A DNA stretch of 10,293 nt. Origin: Parvibaculum sp. Its GTDB lineage: Bacteria; Pseudomonadota; Alphaproteobacteria; Parvibaculales; Parvibaculaceae. A program made the translations under genes and the position numbers. Under the pieces are notes generated by a model. It saw nothing but the letters and a program-made list of their open reading frames with translations, made no database searches and had not been told where the DNA came from. The DNA lies in contig JAGUWA010000230.1 in the NCBI GenBank assembly GCA_020062605.1, positions 1 to 10,293 of the forward strand. Reading direction: 5' to 3'. Below, piece by piece: positions 1 to 7,014 of this stretch; positions within the stretch are counted from its first letter, which is position 1; each line of letters opens with the position of its first letter.

Positions 1-42
1 GCGGCCGAGAAGATCGTCAAAGCCGTGAAGGAGGCCGCATAA
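1..42 (+). CDS. sucC: Succinyl-CoA synthetase beta subunit, C-terminal end (partial)
   Basis: Only the last 13 codons and the TAA stop (40-42) are present, ending in the residues AAEKIVKAVKEAA. An alanine/lysine-rich final helix of this kind is usual for SucC, and the gene sits directly before sucD, its constant operon partner. The stop overlaps the sucD start by one base (TAATG), which implies translational coupling of the two subunits. The identification rests mainly on context, because too little protein is visible to show the ATP-grasp domain. Confidence 0.85.
   Translation, partial: AAEKIVKAVKEAA
28..34 (+). promoter_or_regulatory. Ribosome binding site of sucD
   Basis: AAGGAGG lies inside the last sucC codons, seven bases before the sucD ATG at 42. 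It is a strong Shine-Dalgarno match and fixes the sucD start. Confidence 0.8.
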
Positions 43-917
43 TGTCCGTTCTCGTCGACAAGAACACCAAGGTCATCTGCCAGGGCTTCACGGGTAATCA
101 GGGTACGTTCCATTCGGAACAGGCGATTGCCTATGGCACGAAGATGGTCGGCGGCGTGAGCCCCGGCAAGGGCGGCACGAAGCATCTCGATCTGCCGGTC
201 TTCAACACGGTCGCCGAGGCGGTCGAGAAGACGGGTGCGACGGCGTCTGCGATCTACGTGCCGCCGCCCTTCGCGGCCGATGCGATCCTGGAAGCGATCG
301 ATGCGGGAATTGAGCTTGCCGTCTGCATCACCGAGGGCATTCCGGTTCTCGACATGGTGAAGGTGAAGCGCGCGCTGTCGGGTTCGAAGACGCGCCTCGT
401 CGGCCCGAACTGCCCGGGCGTCATCACGCCGGGCCAGTGCAAGATCGGCATCATGCCGGGCCATATCCACAAGCCGGGCTCGGTCGGCATCGTGTCGCGC
501 TCGGGCACGCTCACTTACGAAGCGGTTGCCCAGACGACGGCGGCGGGCCTCGGCCAGTCGACCTGCATCGGCATTGGCGGCGACCCGGTGAACGGCACCA
601 ACTTCATCGACTGCCTCGAGATGTTCCTTGGCGATCCCGACACGACCTCGATCATCATGATTGGTGAGATCGGCGGCTCCGCCGAAGAGGATGCGGCGGA
701 ATTCCTGAAGGCTTCCAAGGTGAAAAAGCCCGTCGTCGGCTTCATCGCCGGCGTCACCGCTCCTCCCGGACGCCGCATGGGCCATGCCGGCGCCATCATT
801 TCCGGCGGCAAGGGCGGCGCGGAAGACAAGATGGAGGCCATGCGTTCGGCCGGCATCACCGTCGCGAAGTCGCCCTCGGCGCTCGGCACGACGCTGGTCG
901 AAGTGCTGAACAAGTGA
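42..917 (+). CDS. sucD: Succinyl-CoA synthetase (ADP-forming) alpha subunit
   Basis: This 291-residue protein is the catalytic alpha subunit of the TCA-cycle enzyme that interconverts succinyl-CoA plus phosphate and succinate plus CoA, with formation of a nucleoside triphosphate; it works with SucC in the cytoplasm. The N-terminal Rossmann-type CoA-binding domain shows GFTGNQGTFH (about residues 15-24) and GGVSPGKGG. The ligase domain contains GPNCPGVI and the GHAGAIISGG motif, whose His248 is the residue that is phosphorylated in this family. The length matches the usual 290 or so residues. The start is set by a strong RBS and a one-base overlap with the sucC stop. An intrinsic terminator follows 26 bases after the stop. 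Nothing is truncated or unusual. Confidence 0.97.
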   Translation: MSVLVDKNTKVICQGFTGNQGTFHSEQAIAYGTKMVGGVSPGKGGTKHLDLPVFNTVAEAVEKTGATASAIYVPPPFAADAILEAIDAGIELAVCITEGIPVLDMVKVKRALSGSKTRLVGPNCPGVITPGQCKIGIMPGHIHKPGSVGIVSRSGTLTYEAVAQTTAAGLGQSTCIGIGGDPVNGTNFIDCLEMFLGDPDTTSIIMIGEIGGSAEEDAAEFLKASKVKKPVVGFIAGVTAPPGRRMGHAGAIISGGKGGAEDKMEAMRSAGITVAKSPSALGTTLVEVLNK

Positions 918-943
918 ACCGAGCCTCGTTTCCGGGCTGATCG

Positions 944-983
944 AGCGGGGTTTCCGGCTTTCCGGACGCCCCGCTTCGCTTTT
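944..983 (+). terminator. Rho-independent terminator after sucD
   Basis: AGCGGGG (944-950) pairs with CCCCGCT (969-975). After a 2x2 internal loop, TCCGG (953-957) pairs with CCGGA (962-966) around a CTTT loop. The stem is followed by T-rich DNA with TTTT at 980-983, and a second run of six T at 991-996. This is a convincing intrinsic terminator for the sucCD transcript and implies that the E1 gene downstream needs its own promoter, unless readthrough is substantial. Confidence 0.8.
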
Positions 984-1093
984 CGGCCCCTTTTTTGGCC
1001 CGTTCACGGCTTCGTCAGTACAAAATCTTCACGAAGCTTCTATATTCATATGCAAGGCACGTGATTTGCCCCTTTCTCTAGGGTATTTCCAGA

Positions 1094-1112
1094 ATGTGCC
1101 TCTGTGGCAAAT
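1094..1112. promoter_or_regulatory. Candidate operator, imperfect palindrome (copy 1)
   Basis: TGCC (1097-1100) and GGCA (1106-1109) flank a TCTGT spacer, and the arms resume after one mismatch with AT/AT. The 19-bp element matches the perfect palindrome at 1126-1144 in 15 of 19 positions, with the centres 32 bp apart, close to three helical turns. Two related palindromes on the same DNA face are typical of a dimeric regulator's binding site. The regulator is inferred, not shown. Confidence 0.5.
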
Positions 1113-1116
1113 CTGT

Positions 1117-1145
1117 TTGACGGACAATTGCCTCTATGGCAATTT
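1117..1145 (+). promoter_or_regulatory. Possible promoter of the HTH-sucA-sucB-lpd operon
   Basis: TTGACG at 1117-1122 is a good sigma-70-type -35 element. With a 17-base spacer, the -10 position would be CAATTT (1140-1145), a weak match. Transcription would then begin near 1152, the first base of the HTH ATG, giving a leaderless message, in line with the lack of any Shine-Dalgarno sequence before that ATG. The perfect palindrome lies across the spacer and -10 region. A competing -10 candidate is TATATT at 1041-1046, which has no good -35. Confidence 0.35.
1126..1144. promoter_or_regulatory. Candidate operator, perfect 7-bp inverted repeat (copy 2)
   Basis: AATTGCC (1126-1132) and GGCAATT (1138-1144) are exact reverse complements separated by TCTAT. 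The element ends seven bases before the HTH start codon at 1152 and has a related copy 32 bp upstream. It would also fold as a 7-bp RNA hairpin if transcription starts upstream, so control at the RNA level is an alternative reading. The duplication at helical spacing favours a protein-binding site, possibly for the HTH domain encoded right next to it. Confidence 0.6.
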
Positions 1146-1151
1146 GCTCCC

Positions 1152-1394
1152 ATGAAGCTCACCGACTGGCTTGAATCGAATAATCTCACGGCAAGCGCCT
1201 TTGCCGAGCAGCTTGGCGTGTCCGTCTCCACGGTCACGCGCTGCATGAACGGCCAGCGCCGCCCCGAATGGCAGACGCTCGATGCGATCTACAAGGCGAC
1301 GGGCGGCCAGGTGACGCCGAACGACTTCCTGTCCGACGAAGCGGCTCTTCAAGGAGTGGCGAGCGCCGCTCCGAAGCCAAATGGACCAGACATC
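1152..1394 (+). other. Cro/XRE-like HTH domain region upstream of E1, in the same frame
   Basis: These 81 codons look like a complete small DNA-binding protein. They start MKLTDWLESNNLT, place AFAEQLGV in the first HTH helix and SVSTVTRCMNG in the recognition helix, and end in the TGGQVTPNDFL stretch common in short stand-alone HTH proteins. The tail LQGVASAAPKPNGPDI is linker-like and reaches the usual SucA start without a stop codon. No GC3 signal clearly distinguishes the three frames across 1351-1394, so an old or erroneous frameshift or a lost stop near the junction cannot be excluded. If made as a separate protein, it would be a likely autoregulator of this operon. Confidence 0.7.
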
Positions 1395-4343
1395 ATGAGC
1401 AAGAACAGTGAGAACGACCGCATGGAGCGGACGTCCTTCCTCTACGGCGCCAATGCGCTCTTCGTGGAAGAGCTTTACGCGCGCTATCAGGAAAGCCCCT
1501 CCTCGGTCGACCCCGAATGGCGGACTTTCTTCGAGGGGCTCGGCGATGCGCCGGAAGATGTTCTGAAGGAAGCCAAGGGTGCTTCCTGGAAGCGGACCGA
1601 CTGGCCGCTCCATGCAAACGGCGAACTTGTGAGCGCGCTCGACGGCAACTGGGGCTCGGCGACCATAGAAGCCGGCAAGGTGCGCGAGAAGATCGAACAA
1701 CGCCGCCCCGCGGCGAGCGAAGATGAAATCCGCGCGGCGACGCTCGATTCCGTCCGTGCCCTGATGATGATCCGCGCCTATCGCATCCGCGGCCATCTCG
1801 ATGCCGACATCGACCCGCTCGCGCTTCGTCCCAAGTCGCAGCATCCCGAACTGCAGCCGGAAAGCTACGGCTTCGGCCCGGACGATCTCGACCGGCCGAT
1901 CTTCATCGACAATGTGCTCGGCCTCGAAACCGCGACCGTGCGCGAGATGCTCGACATTTTGCGGCGTACCTATTGCGGTACGCTCGCCGTCGAATTCATG
2001 CATATCGGCGATCCGGAAGAGAAGGCCTGGATTCAGGAGCGCATCGAAGGGCCGGACAAGGAAATCGCCTTCACCGACATGGGCCGCTCGGCCATTCTCG
2101 ACAAGCTGATCCAGGCGGAGGGCTTCGAGAAGTTCTGCGGCGTCAAATATGTCGGCACCAAGCGCTTCGGCCTCGACGGCGCGGAAGCGATCATCCCGGC
2201 GCTTGAGCAGATCATCAAACGCGGCGGCGCGCTTGGCGTGAAGGAGATCGTCTTCGGCATGGCTCACCGCGGCCGCCTCAATGTTTTGACGAACGTGATG
2301 TCGAAGCCCTATCGCGCCGTCTTCCACGAGTTCAAGGGCGGCTCCTCGACGCCCGAAGACGTCGATGGTTCGGGCGACGTCAAATATCATCTCGGAGCAT
2401 CCTCGGACCGCGAGTTCGATGGCAACAAGGTGCATCTGTCGCTCACCGCCAACCCGTCGCATCTCGAAATCGTGGACCCCGTCGTGCTCGGCAAGGCGCG
2501 TGCGAAGCAGGACCAGCATCACGATCGCCAGCGCGGCAGCGTTATTCCTCTCCTCATTCACGGCGATGCCGCCTTTGCGGGGCAGGGCATCGTTGCCGAA
2601 TGTCTCGGCCTTTCGGATCTCAAGGGACACCGGACGGGCGGCTCGATCCATTTCATCGTCAACAATCAGATCGGCTTCACGACGAGCCCGATCCACAGCC
2701 GCTCCTCGCCTTATCCTTCCGACGTTGCAAAGATGGTGCAGGCGCCGATCTTTCACGTGAACGGCGACGATCCGGAAGCGGTCGTCCATGCTGCGAAGAT
2801 CGCGACGGAATTCCGGCAGCGCTTCAACAAGCCGGTCGTCATCGACATGTTCTGCTATCGCCGATTCGGCCACAACGAAGGCGACGATCCGAGCATGACG
2901 CAGCCGCTCATGTACGAGAAAATCAAGAATCATCCGACGACGCTGCAGATCTATTCCAGGCGGCTTGTCGACGAGGGTCTGATGTCGGCAGAGGAGGTCG
3001 ACGAACGTCTGGCCGCATTCCGGGCGCAGCTTGAGGAAGATTTTCAGGCGGTAGCGACTTTCCGCCCGAACAAGGCGGACTGGCTCGATGGCCGCTGGTC
3101 GGGTTTCAGCAAGGCGGAAGGCGAGGCACGGCGCGGCGAAACCGCGGTCGAGATCAAGAGGTTGAAGGAAATCGGCCTCAAGATCACCGAAGTTCCGGAA
3201 GGCTTCAACGTCCACAAGACGGTGCAGCGCTTCATGGACAATCGCCGCAAGGCGATCGAGACCGGTCAGAACATCGACTGGTCGACGGCGGAGGCGCTTG
3301 CCTTCGGCTCGCTGCTCGATGAGGGCATCAAGGTGCGTCTTTCCGGGCAGGATTCCGAACGGGGCACCTTCGTGCAGCGCCACTCGGTTCTCAACGATCA
3401 GCTGACCGAAGACCGCTACGTGCCGCTCAACGGGATTTCGGAAGCCCAAGCGGAGTACGAGGTCATCAATTCGATGCTCTCGGAGGCGGCCGTGCTCGGT
3501 TTTGAATATGGGTATAGCCTCGCGGAACCCAACGCGCTCGTTCTCTGGGAAGCGCAGTTTGGCGACTTCGCGAACGGCGCGCAGGTCGTGATCGACCAGT
3601 TCATCTCATCGGGCGAACGCAAGTGGCTCAGGATGTCGGGCCTCGTCATGCTGCTGCCTCACGGCTATGAGGGGCAGGGGCCGGAGCATTCCTCGGCGCG
3701 TCTCGAACGCTACCTGCAGATGTGCGCGGAAGACAACATGCAGGTCGCGAACTGCACGACGCCGATGAACTATTTCCACATTCTGCGCCGGCAGATGCAT
3801 CGCAACTTCCGCAAGCCGCTCATTCTGATGACACCGAAATCGCTGCTGCGGCACAAGCGCTGCGTTTCGAACATCACGGAGTTCGGGCCCGGCTCCTCCT
3901 TCCACCGCGTGCTCTGGGACGATGCCGAGATCCTTCCCGACCAGAAAATCAAGCTTGTCTCGGACAAGGAGATCAAACGGGTCGTGCTCTGCACGGGCAA
4001 GATCTATTACGACCTCTACGAGGAACGGGAGCGGCGCGGTATCAACGACGTCTATCTCATGCGCGTCGAGCAGCTTTATCCGTTTCCGGCGAAATCGCTG
4101 ATGACGGAGCTGGCGCGCTTCCCGGATGCGGAATTCGTGTGGTGCCAGGAAGAGCCCAAGAACATGGGGGCCTGGTTCTTCATGGAGCCGAATATCGAAT
4201 GGGTGCTCGACCATATCGGTTCGCGCTATCGCCGCGCCACCTATGCGGGGCGCCCCGCCTCGGCCGCGACGGCGACGGGCCTCATGAGCAAGCACAATCA
4301 GGAACTCAATCAGCTTCTTTCGGAAGCGCTCAGGATCGACTGA
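1152..4343 (+). CDS. sucA: 2-oxoglutarate dehydrogenase E1 with N-terminal helix-turn-helix extension
   Basis: This is the thiamine-diphosphate-dependent E1 component (EC 1.2.4.2), which decarboxylates 2-oxoglutarate and transfers succinyl to the lipoyl group of E2. From ATG 1152 the frame encodes 1063 residues. Residues 1-60 resemble a small Cro/XRE-type HTH protein (FAEQLGVSVSTVTRCMNG, then a VTPNDFL end); a short Ala/Pro linker follows, then a normal E1 of 982 residues from Met82 (ATG 1395). The E1 part has the E2-binding N-terminal helix (TSFLYGANALFVEELYARY), GMAHRGRLNVL (His291 in E1 numbering), the diphosphate/Mg motif GDAAFAGQG (Asp391) with NNQIGF (Asn423-424), and the usual C-terminal domain. 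An in-frame GTG at 1104 would give 1079 residues, but it lies inside a palindrome and adds no recognisable sequence. Neither 1152 nor 1395 has a strong RBS, so fusion versus internal initiation is open. The E1 identity is certain; the fusion is moderately supported. Confidence 0.9.
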   Translation: MKLTDWLESNNLTASAFAEQLGVSVSTVTRCMNGQRRPEWQTLDAIYKATGGQVTPNDFLSDEAALQGVASAAPKPNGPDIMSKNSENDRMERTSFLYGANALFVEELYARYQESPSSVDPEWRTFFEGLGDAPEDVLKEAKGASWKRTDWPLHANGELVSALDGNWGSATIEAGKVREKIEQRRPAASEDEIRAATLDSVRALMMIRAYRIRGHLDADIDPLALRPKSQHPELQPESYGFGPDDLDRPIFIDNVLGLETATVREMLDILRRTYCGTLAVEFMHIGDPEEKAWIQERIEGPDKEIAFTDMGRSAILDKLIQAEGFEKFCGVKYVGTKRFGLDGAEAIIPALEQIIKRGGALGVKEIVFGMAHRGRLNVLTNVMSKPYRAVFHEFKGGSSTPEDVDGSGDVKYHLGASSDREFDGNKVHLSLTANPSHLEIVDPVVLGKARAKQDQHHDRQRGSVIPLLIHGDAAFAGQGIVAECLGLSDLKGHRTGGSIHFIVNNQIGFTTSPIHSRSSPYPSDVAKMVQAPIFHVNGDDPEAVVHAAKIATEFRQRFNKPVVIDMFCYRRFGHNEGDDPSMTQPLMYEKIKNHPTTLQIYSRRLVDEGLMSAEEVDERLAAFRAQLEEDFQAVATFRPNKADWLDGRWSGFSKAEGEARRGETAVEIKRLKEIGLKITEVPEGFNVHKTVQRFMDNRRKAIETGQNIDWSTAEALAFGSLLDEGIKVRLSGQDSERGTFVQRHSVLNDQLTEDRYVPLNGISEAQAEYEVINSMLSEAAVLGFEYGYSLAEPNALVLWEAQFGDFANGAQVVIDQFISSGERKWLRMSGLVMLLPHGYEGQGPEHSSARLERYLQMCAEDNMQVANCTTPMNYFHILRRQMHRNFRKPLILMTPKSLLRHKRCVSNITEFGPGSSFHRVLWDDAEILPDQKIKLVSDKEIKRVVLCTGKIYYDLYEERERRGINDVYLMRVEQLYPFPAKSLMTELARFPDAEFVWCQEEPKNMGAWFFMEPNIEWVLDHIGSRYRRATYAGRPASAATATGLMSKHNQELNQLLSEALRID

Positions 4344-4363
4344 TCCGGCACCGGAAGACGTTC

Positions 4364-4370
4364 GGAAAGG
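4364..4370 (+). promoter_or_regulatory. Ribosome binding site of sucB
   Basis: GGAAAGG lies ten bases before the sucB ATG at 4381, inside the 37-base gap after the sucA stop. Confidence 0.6.
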
Positions 4371-4380
4371 CAGACCCCCT

Positions 4381-5613
4381 ATGGCGACGGAAATTCGAGT
4401 ACCCACGCTCGGCGAATCGGTGACGGAAGCCACCGTCGCGCAATGGTTCAAGAAGCCGGGCGAGGCGGTGCAGGCGGATGAACCTCTCGTCGAACTCGAA
4501 ACGGACAAGGTGACGGTGGAAGTTCCCGCGCCTGCGGCGGGCGTGCTTTCCGAGATCATCGCCAAGGACGGCGAGACGGTCGAAGTCGGTGCGCTGCTCG
4601 GCCAGATCGGCGAGGGCAAGGGCGCAGCGCCCGCTCCGAAGAAGGAAGAACCGAAGAAGGCGGAAGTGAAGGCGGAGGCAAAGCCCGAGCCGAAAAAGGC
4701 CGAAGCCGCCGCCCCCTCGAAGCCCGCCGATGCCGAGCCTTCGCCTGCCGTGCGCCGCGTGGCGGCCGAAAACGATCTCGATGTCTCGAAGATCGAGGGC
4801 ACGGGTAAGGGCGGCCGCGTGACCAAGGCGGATGCGGAAGAAGCTGCTGCCTCGAAGTCGTCCGCGCCCGCAGCACCCGTTCAGGTCAAGGCGCCTGCGC
4901 CCGCCGACCAGGGCGCGCGCGAAGAGCGCGTGAAGATGACGAGGCTGCGCAAGACGATCGCGACGCGCCTCAAGGAAGCGCAGAACACGGCGGCCATGCT
5001 CACCACCTTCAACGAGGTGGACATGAGCGCGGTCATGGCGCTGCGCTCGCAATACAAGGATATCTTCGAGAAGAAGCATGGCGTGCGCGTCGGCTTCATG
5101 GGCTTCTTCGTGAAAGCCTGTATTCATGCGCTGCACGAGATTCCGGCCGTCAACGCGGAAATCGACGGCGAGGAACTCGTCTACAAGAACTACTACAATA
5201 TCGGCGTGGCCGTCGGTACGGAACGCGGTCTCGTCGTGCCCGTCGTTCGCGATGCGCAGGATCTGTCGATTGCCGATATCGAAAAGACGATCAACGATTT
5301 CGGCCGCCGTGCGCGCGACGGCGCGCTCAAGCTTGAAGAGCTGCAGGGCGGCACCTTCACCATCTCGAATGGCGGCGTCTACGGTTCGCTCATGTCGACG
5401 CCGATCCTGAACGCGCCGCAATCGGGCATTCTCGGCATGCACAAGATCCAGGAACGGCCGATGGTGATCGACGGGAAGATCGAAATCCGTCCGATGATGT
5501 ACCTCGCGCTCTCCTACGATCATCGCATCGTCGACGGCAAGGAAGCGGTCACCTTCCTTGTCCGCGTCAAGGAAGTGCTGGAAGACCCGCAGCGCCTGCT
5601 GCTCGATCTCTGA
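4381..5613 (+). CDS. sucB: Dihydrolipoamide succinyltransferase, E2 of 2-oxoglutarate dehydrogenase
   Basis: E2 forms the core of the complex and passes succinyl from its lipoyl arm to CoA (EC 2.3.1.61). The 410-residue protein has one N-terminal lipoyl domain (about 1-78) with the lipoylated Lys43 in ETDKVTVEV. An Ala/Pro/Lys/Glu-rich flexible linker (80-118) follows, then a peripheral subunit-binding domain (about 120-152: PSPAVRRVAAENDLD, GTGKGGRVTKAD) that recruits E3. The C-terminal catalytic domain ends with the DHRIVDG active-site motif, with His381 and Asp385. A single lipoyl domain and about 400 residues are standard for SucB, and the position between E1 and E3 genes rules out a pyruvate dehydrogenase E2. 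It probably shares a transcript with sucA. Confidence 0.97.
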   Translation: MATEIRVPTLGESVTEATVAQWFKKPGEAVQADEPLVELETDKVTVEVPAPAAGVLSEIIAKDGETVEVGALLGQIGEGKGAAPAPKKEEPKKAEVKAEAKPEPKKAEAAAPSKPADAEPSPAVRRVAAENDLDVSKIEGTGKGGRVTKADAEEAAASKSSAPAAPVQVKAPAPADQGAREERVKMTRLRKTIATRLKEAQNTAAMLTTFNEVDMSAVMALRSQYKDIFEKKHGVRVGFMGFFVKACIHALHEIPAVNAEIDGEELVYKNYYNIGVAVGTERGLVVPVVRDAQDLSIADIEKTINDFGRRARDGALKLEELQGGTFTISNGGVYGSLMSTPILNAPQSGILGMHKIQERPMVIDGKIEIRPMMYLALSYDHRIVDGKEAVTFLVRVKEVLEDPQRLLLDL

Positions 5614-5622
5614 GGTAAATCA

Positions 5623-7014
5623 ATGGCTGATGCATTCGACCTTGTGGTGATCGGCGCGGGCCCCGGCGGCTATGAATGCGCGATCAAGGCTGCGCAGCTC
5701 GGTCTCAGGGTCGCCGTGATCGAAAAGCGCGACCGGCTCGGCGGCACCTGTCTCAATGTCGGCTGCATTCCCTCCAAGGCCATGCTCCACGCCTCTGAAC
5801 TCTTTCACGAGGCGGGGACGAGCTTCGAGGATATGGGCATCGAAGTGCCGAAGCCGAAGCTCAACCTGCAGCAGATGCTCGCCTTCAAGGATGAGGCCAT
5901 CGACGGCAACACAAAGGGCATCGAGTTCCTCTTCAAGAAGAACAAGATCGAGTGGGTGAAGGGCGAGGGACAGATCGAAGCGCCCGGCAAGGTGAAGGCT
6001 GGCGACCGCACGCTCGAAACGAAGAGCATCGTGATTGCGACGGGCTCCGATGTCGCGAAGCTGCCGGGTGTCGAAATCGACGAGAAGACGGTCGTTTCCT
6101 CGACCGGCGCGCTTGAGCTCGGCAAAGTGCCGGGCAAGCTTCTCGTCGTCGGTGGCGGCGTAATCGGTCTCGAACTCGGTTCCGTCTGGGGCCGCCTCGG
6201 CGCGGAAGTGACCGTGGTCGAATTCCTCGACAACATCCTCCCCGGCACGGATGGCGAAGTCGTGAAGAATTTCACCCGCACGCTGAAGAAGCAGGGCTTC
6301 TCCTTCAGGCTCGGCACGAAGGTGACGAAAGTCGAAAAGGCGAAGTCCGGCGTCAAGGTGACGGTCGAGCCGGCGAAGGGCGGCGAGGCGGAAATCCTTG
6401 ATGCCGATATCGTGCTCGTGGCGATCGGCCGTGTCGCCTATACGCAGGGGCTCGGCCTCGACAAGGCGGGCGTGAAGACCGACAAGCGCGGCCGCGTCGA
6501 AGTGGATGCGTCGTTCAAGACGAATGTCGACGGCATCTATGCAATCGGCGATGTGATCGCGGGGCCGATGCTCGCGCACAAGGCGATGGAAGAAGGTGTC
6601 GCGCTTGCCGAACGGCTTGCGGGGCATTACGGCGCGGTGAATTACGATGTCATTCCGGGCGTCGTCTATACCTCGCCGGAAGTCGCCTCCGTGGGCAAGA
6701 CGGAAGAGCAGTTGAAGGAAGCGGGCATCGACTACAATGCCGGCAAGTTTCCCTTCACGGCGAACGGGCGCGCAAAGGCGAACAAGACGACCGAAGGCTT
6801 CGTCAAGATTCTCGCCGACAAGAAGACCGACCGTGTGCTCGGCGTTCACATCATCGGCGTTGGCGCGGGCGAGCTGATCGCGCAGGCGGTCGTCGCGATG
6901 GAACTGTCGTCGAGTTCGGAAGACATCGCGCGGATGTGCATCGCGCATCCCACCATGTCGGAGGCGGTGAAGGAAGCCGCGCTCGCGGTTACCGGATCGC
7001 CGATCCATATGTAA
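5623..7014 (+). CDS. lpd: Dihydrolipoamide dehydrogenase, E3
   Basis: E3 reoxidises the dihydrolipoyl group of E2 using FAD and a redox disulfide and reduces NAD+ (EC 1.8.1.4). The 463-residue protein shows the FAD dinucleotide motif GAGPGG (11-16), the active disulfide Cys43/Cys48 in GGTCLNVGCIPSK, ATGS at 139-142, the NAD-binding VGGGVIG (176-182), the second FAD motif AIGDVIAGPMLAHKA and the catalytic pair His442/Glu447 in HPTMSE. Only nine bases separate it from sucB, and its GAGG ribosome binding site (5612-5615) overlaps the sucB stop, so the two are co-translated. Its place here suggests a partner of 2-oxoglutarate dehydrogenase, though E3 proteins are often shared with other 2-oxoacid dehydrogenases. 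No classical U-tract terminator follows. Confidence 0.97.
   Translation: MADAFDLVVIGAGPGGYECAIKAAQLGLRVAVIEKRDRLGGTCLNVGCIPSKAMLHASELFHEAGTSFEDMGIEVPKPKLNLQQMLAFKDEAIDGNTKGIEFLFKKNKIEWVKGEGQIEAPGKVKAGDRTLETKSIVIATGSDVAKLPGVEIDEKTVVSSTGALELGKVPGKLLVVGGGVIGLELGSVWGRLGAEVTVVEFLDNILPGTDGEVVKNFTRTLKKQGFSFRLGTKVTKVEKAKSGVKVTVEPAKGGEAEILDADIVLVAIGRVAYTQGLGLDKAGVKTDKRGRVEVDASFKTNVDGIYAIGDVIAGPMLAHKAMEEGVALAERLAGHYGAVNYDVIPGVVYTSPEVASVGKTEEQLKEAGIDYNAGKFPFTANGRAKANKTTEGFVKILADKKTDRVLGVHIIGVGAGELIAQAVVAMELSSSSEDIARMCIAHPTMSEAVKEAALAVTGSPIHM

Noticed and set aside
1094..1120. Tiny frame encoding MCLCGKSV as a leader peptide
   Set aside because: No RBS and it lies in the palindrome region; too short to separate from chance.
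1104..1151. GTG at 1104 as the start of the HTH-E1 frame
   Set aside because: It lies inside the first palindrome, has no RBS, and the added 16 residues are not part of the HTH pattern; ATG 1152 fits better.
918..1151. A sucA-type riboswitch-like RNA upstream of sucA
   Set aside because: The known sucA RNA motifs come from other proteobacterial groups and I could not recognise their pattern; the visible structures are a terminator and DNA palindromes.
1134..3449. 771-codon open frame on the minus strand opposite sucA, and similar long antisense frames opposite sucB and lpd
   Set aside because: Long antisense frames are expected opposite GC-rich genes with strong codon bias; the proteins are Arg/Asp/His-rich and match no family, while the plus-strand genes carry complete motifs.
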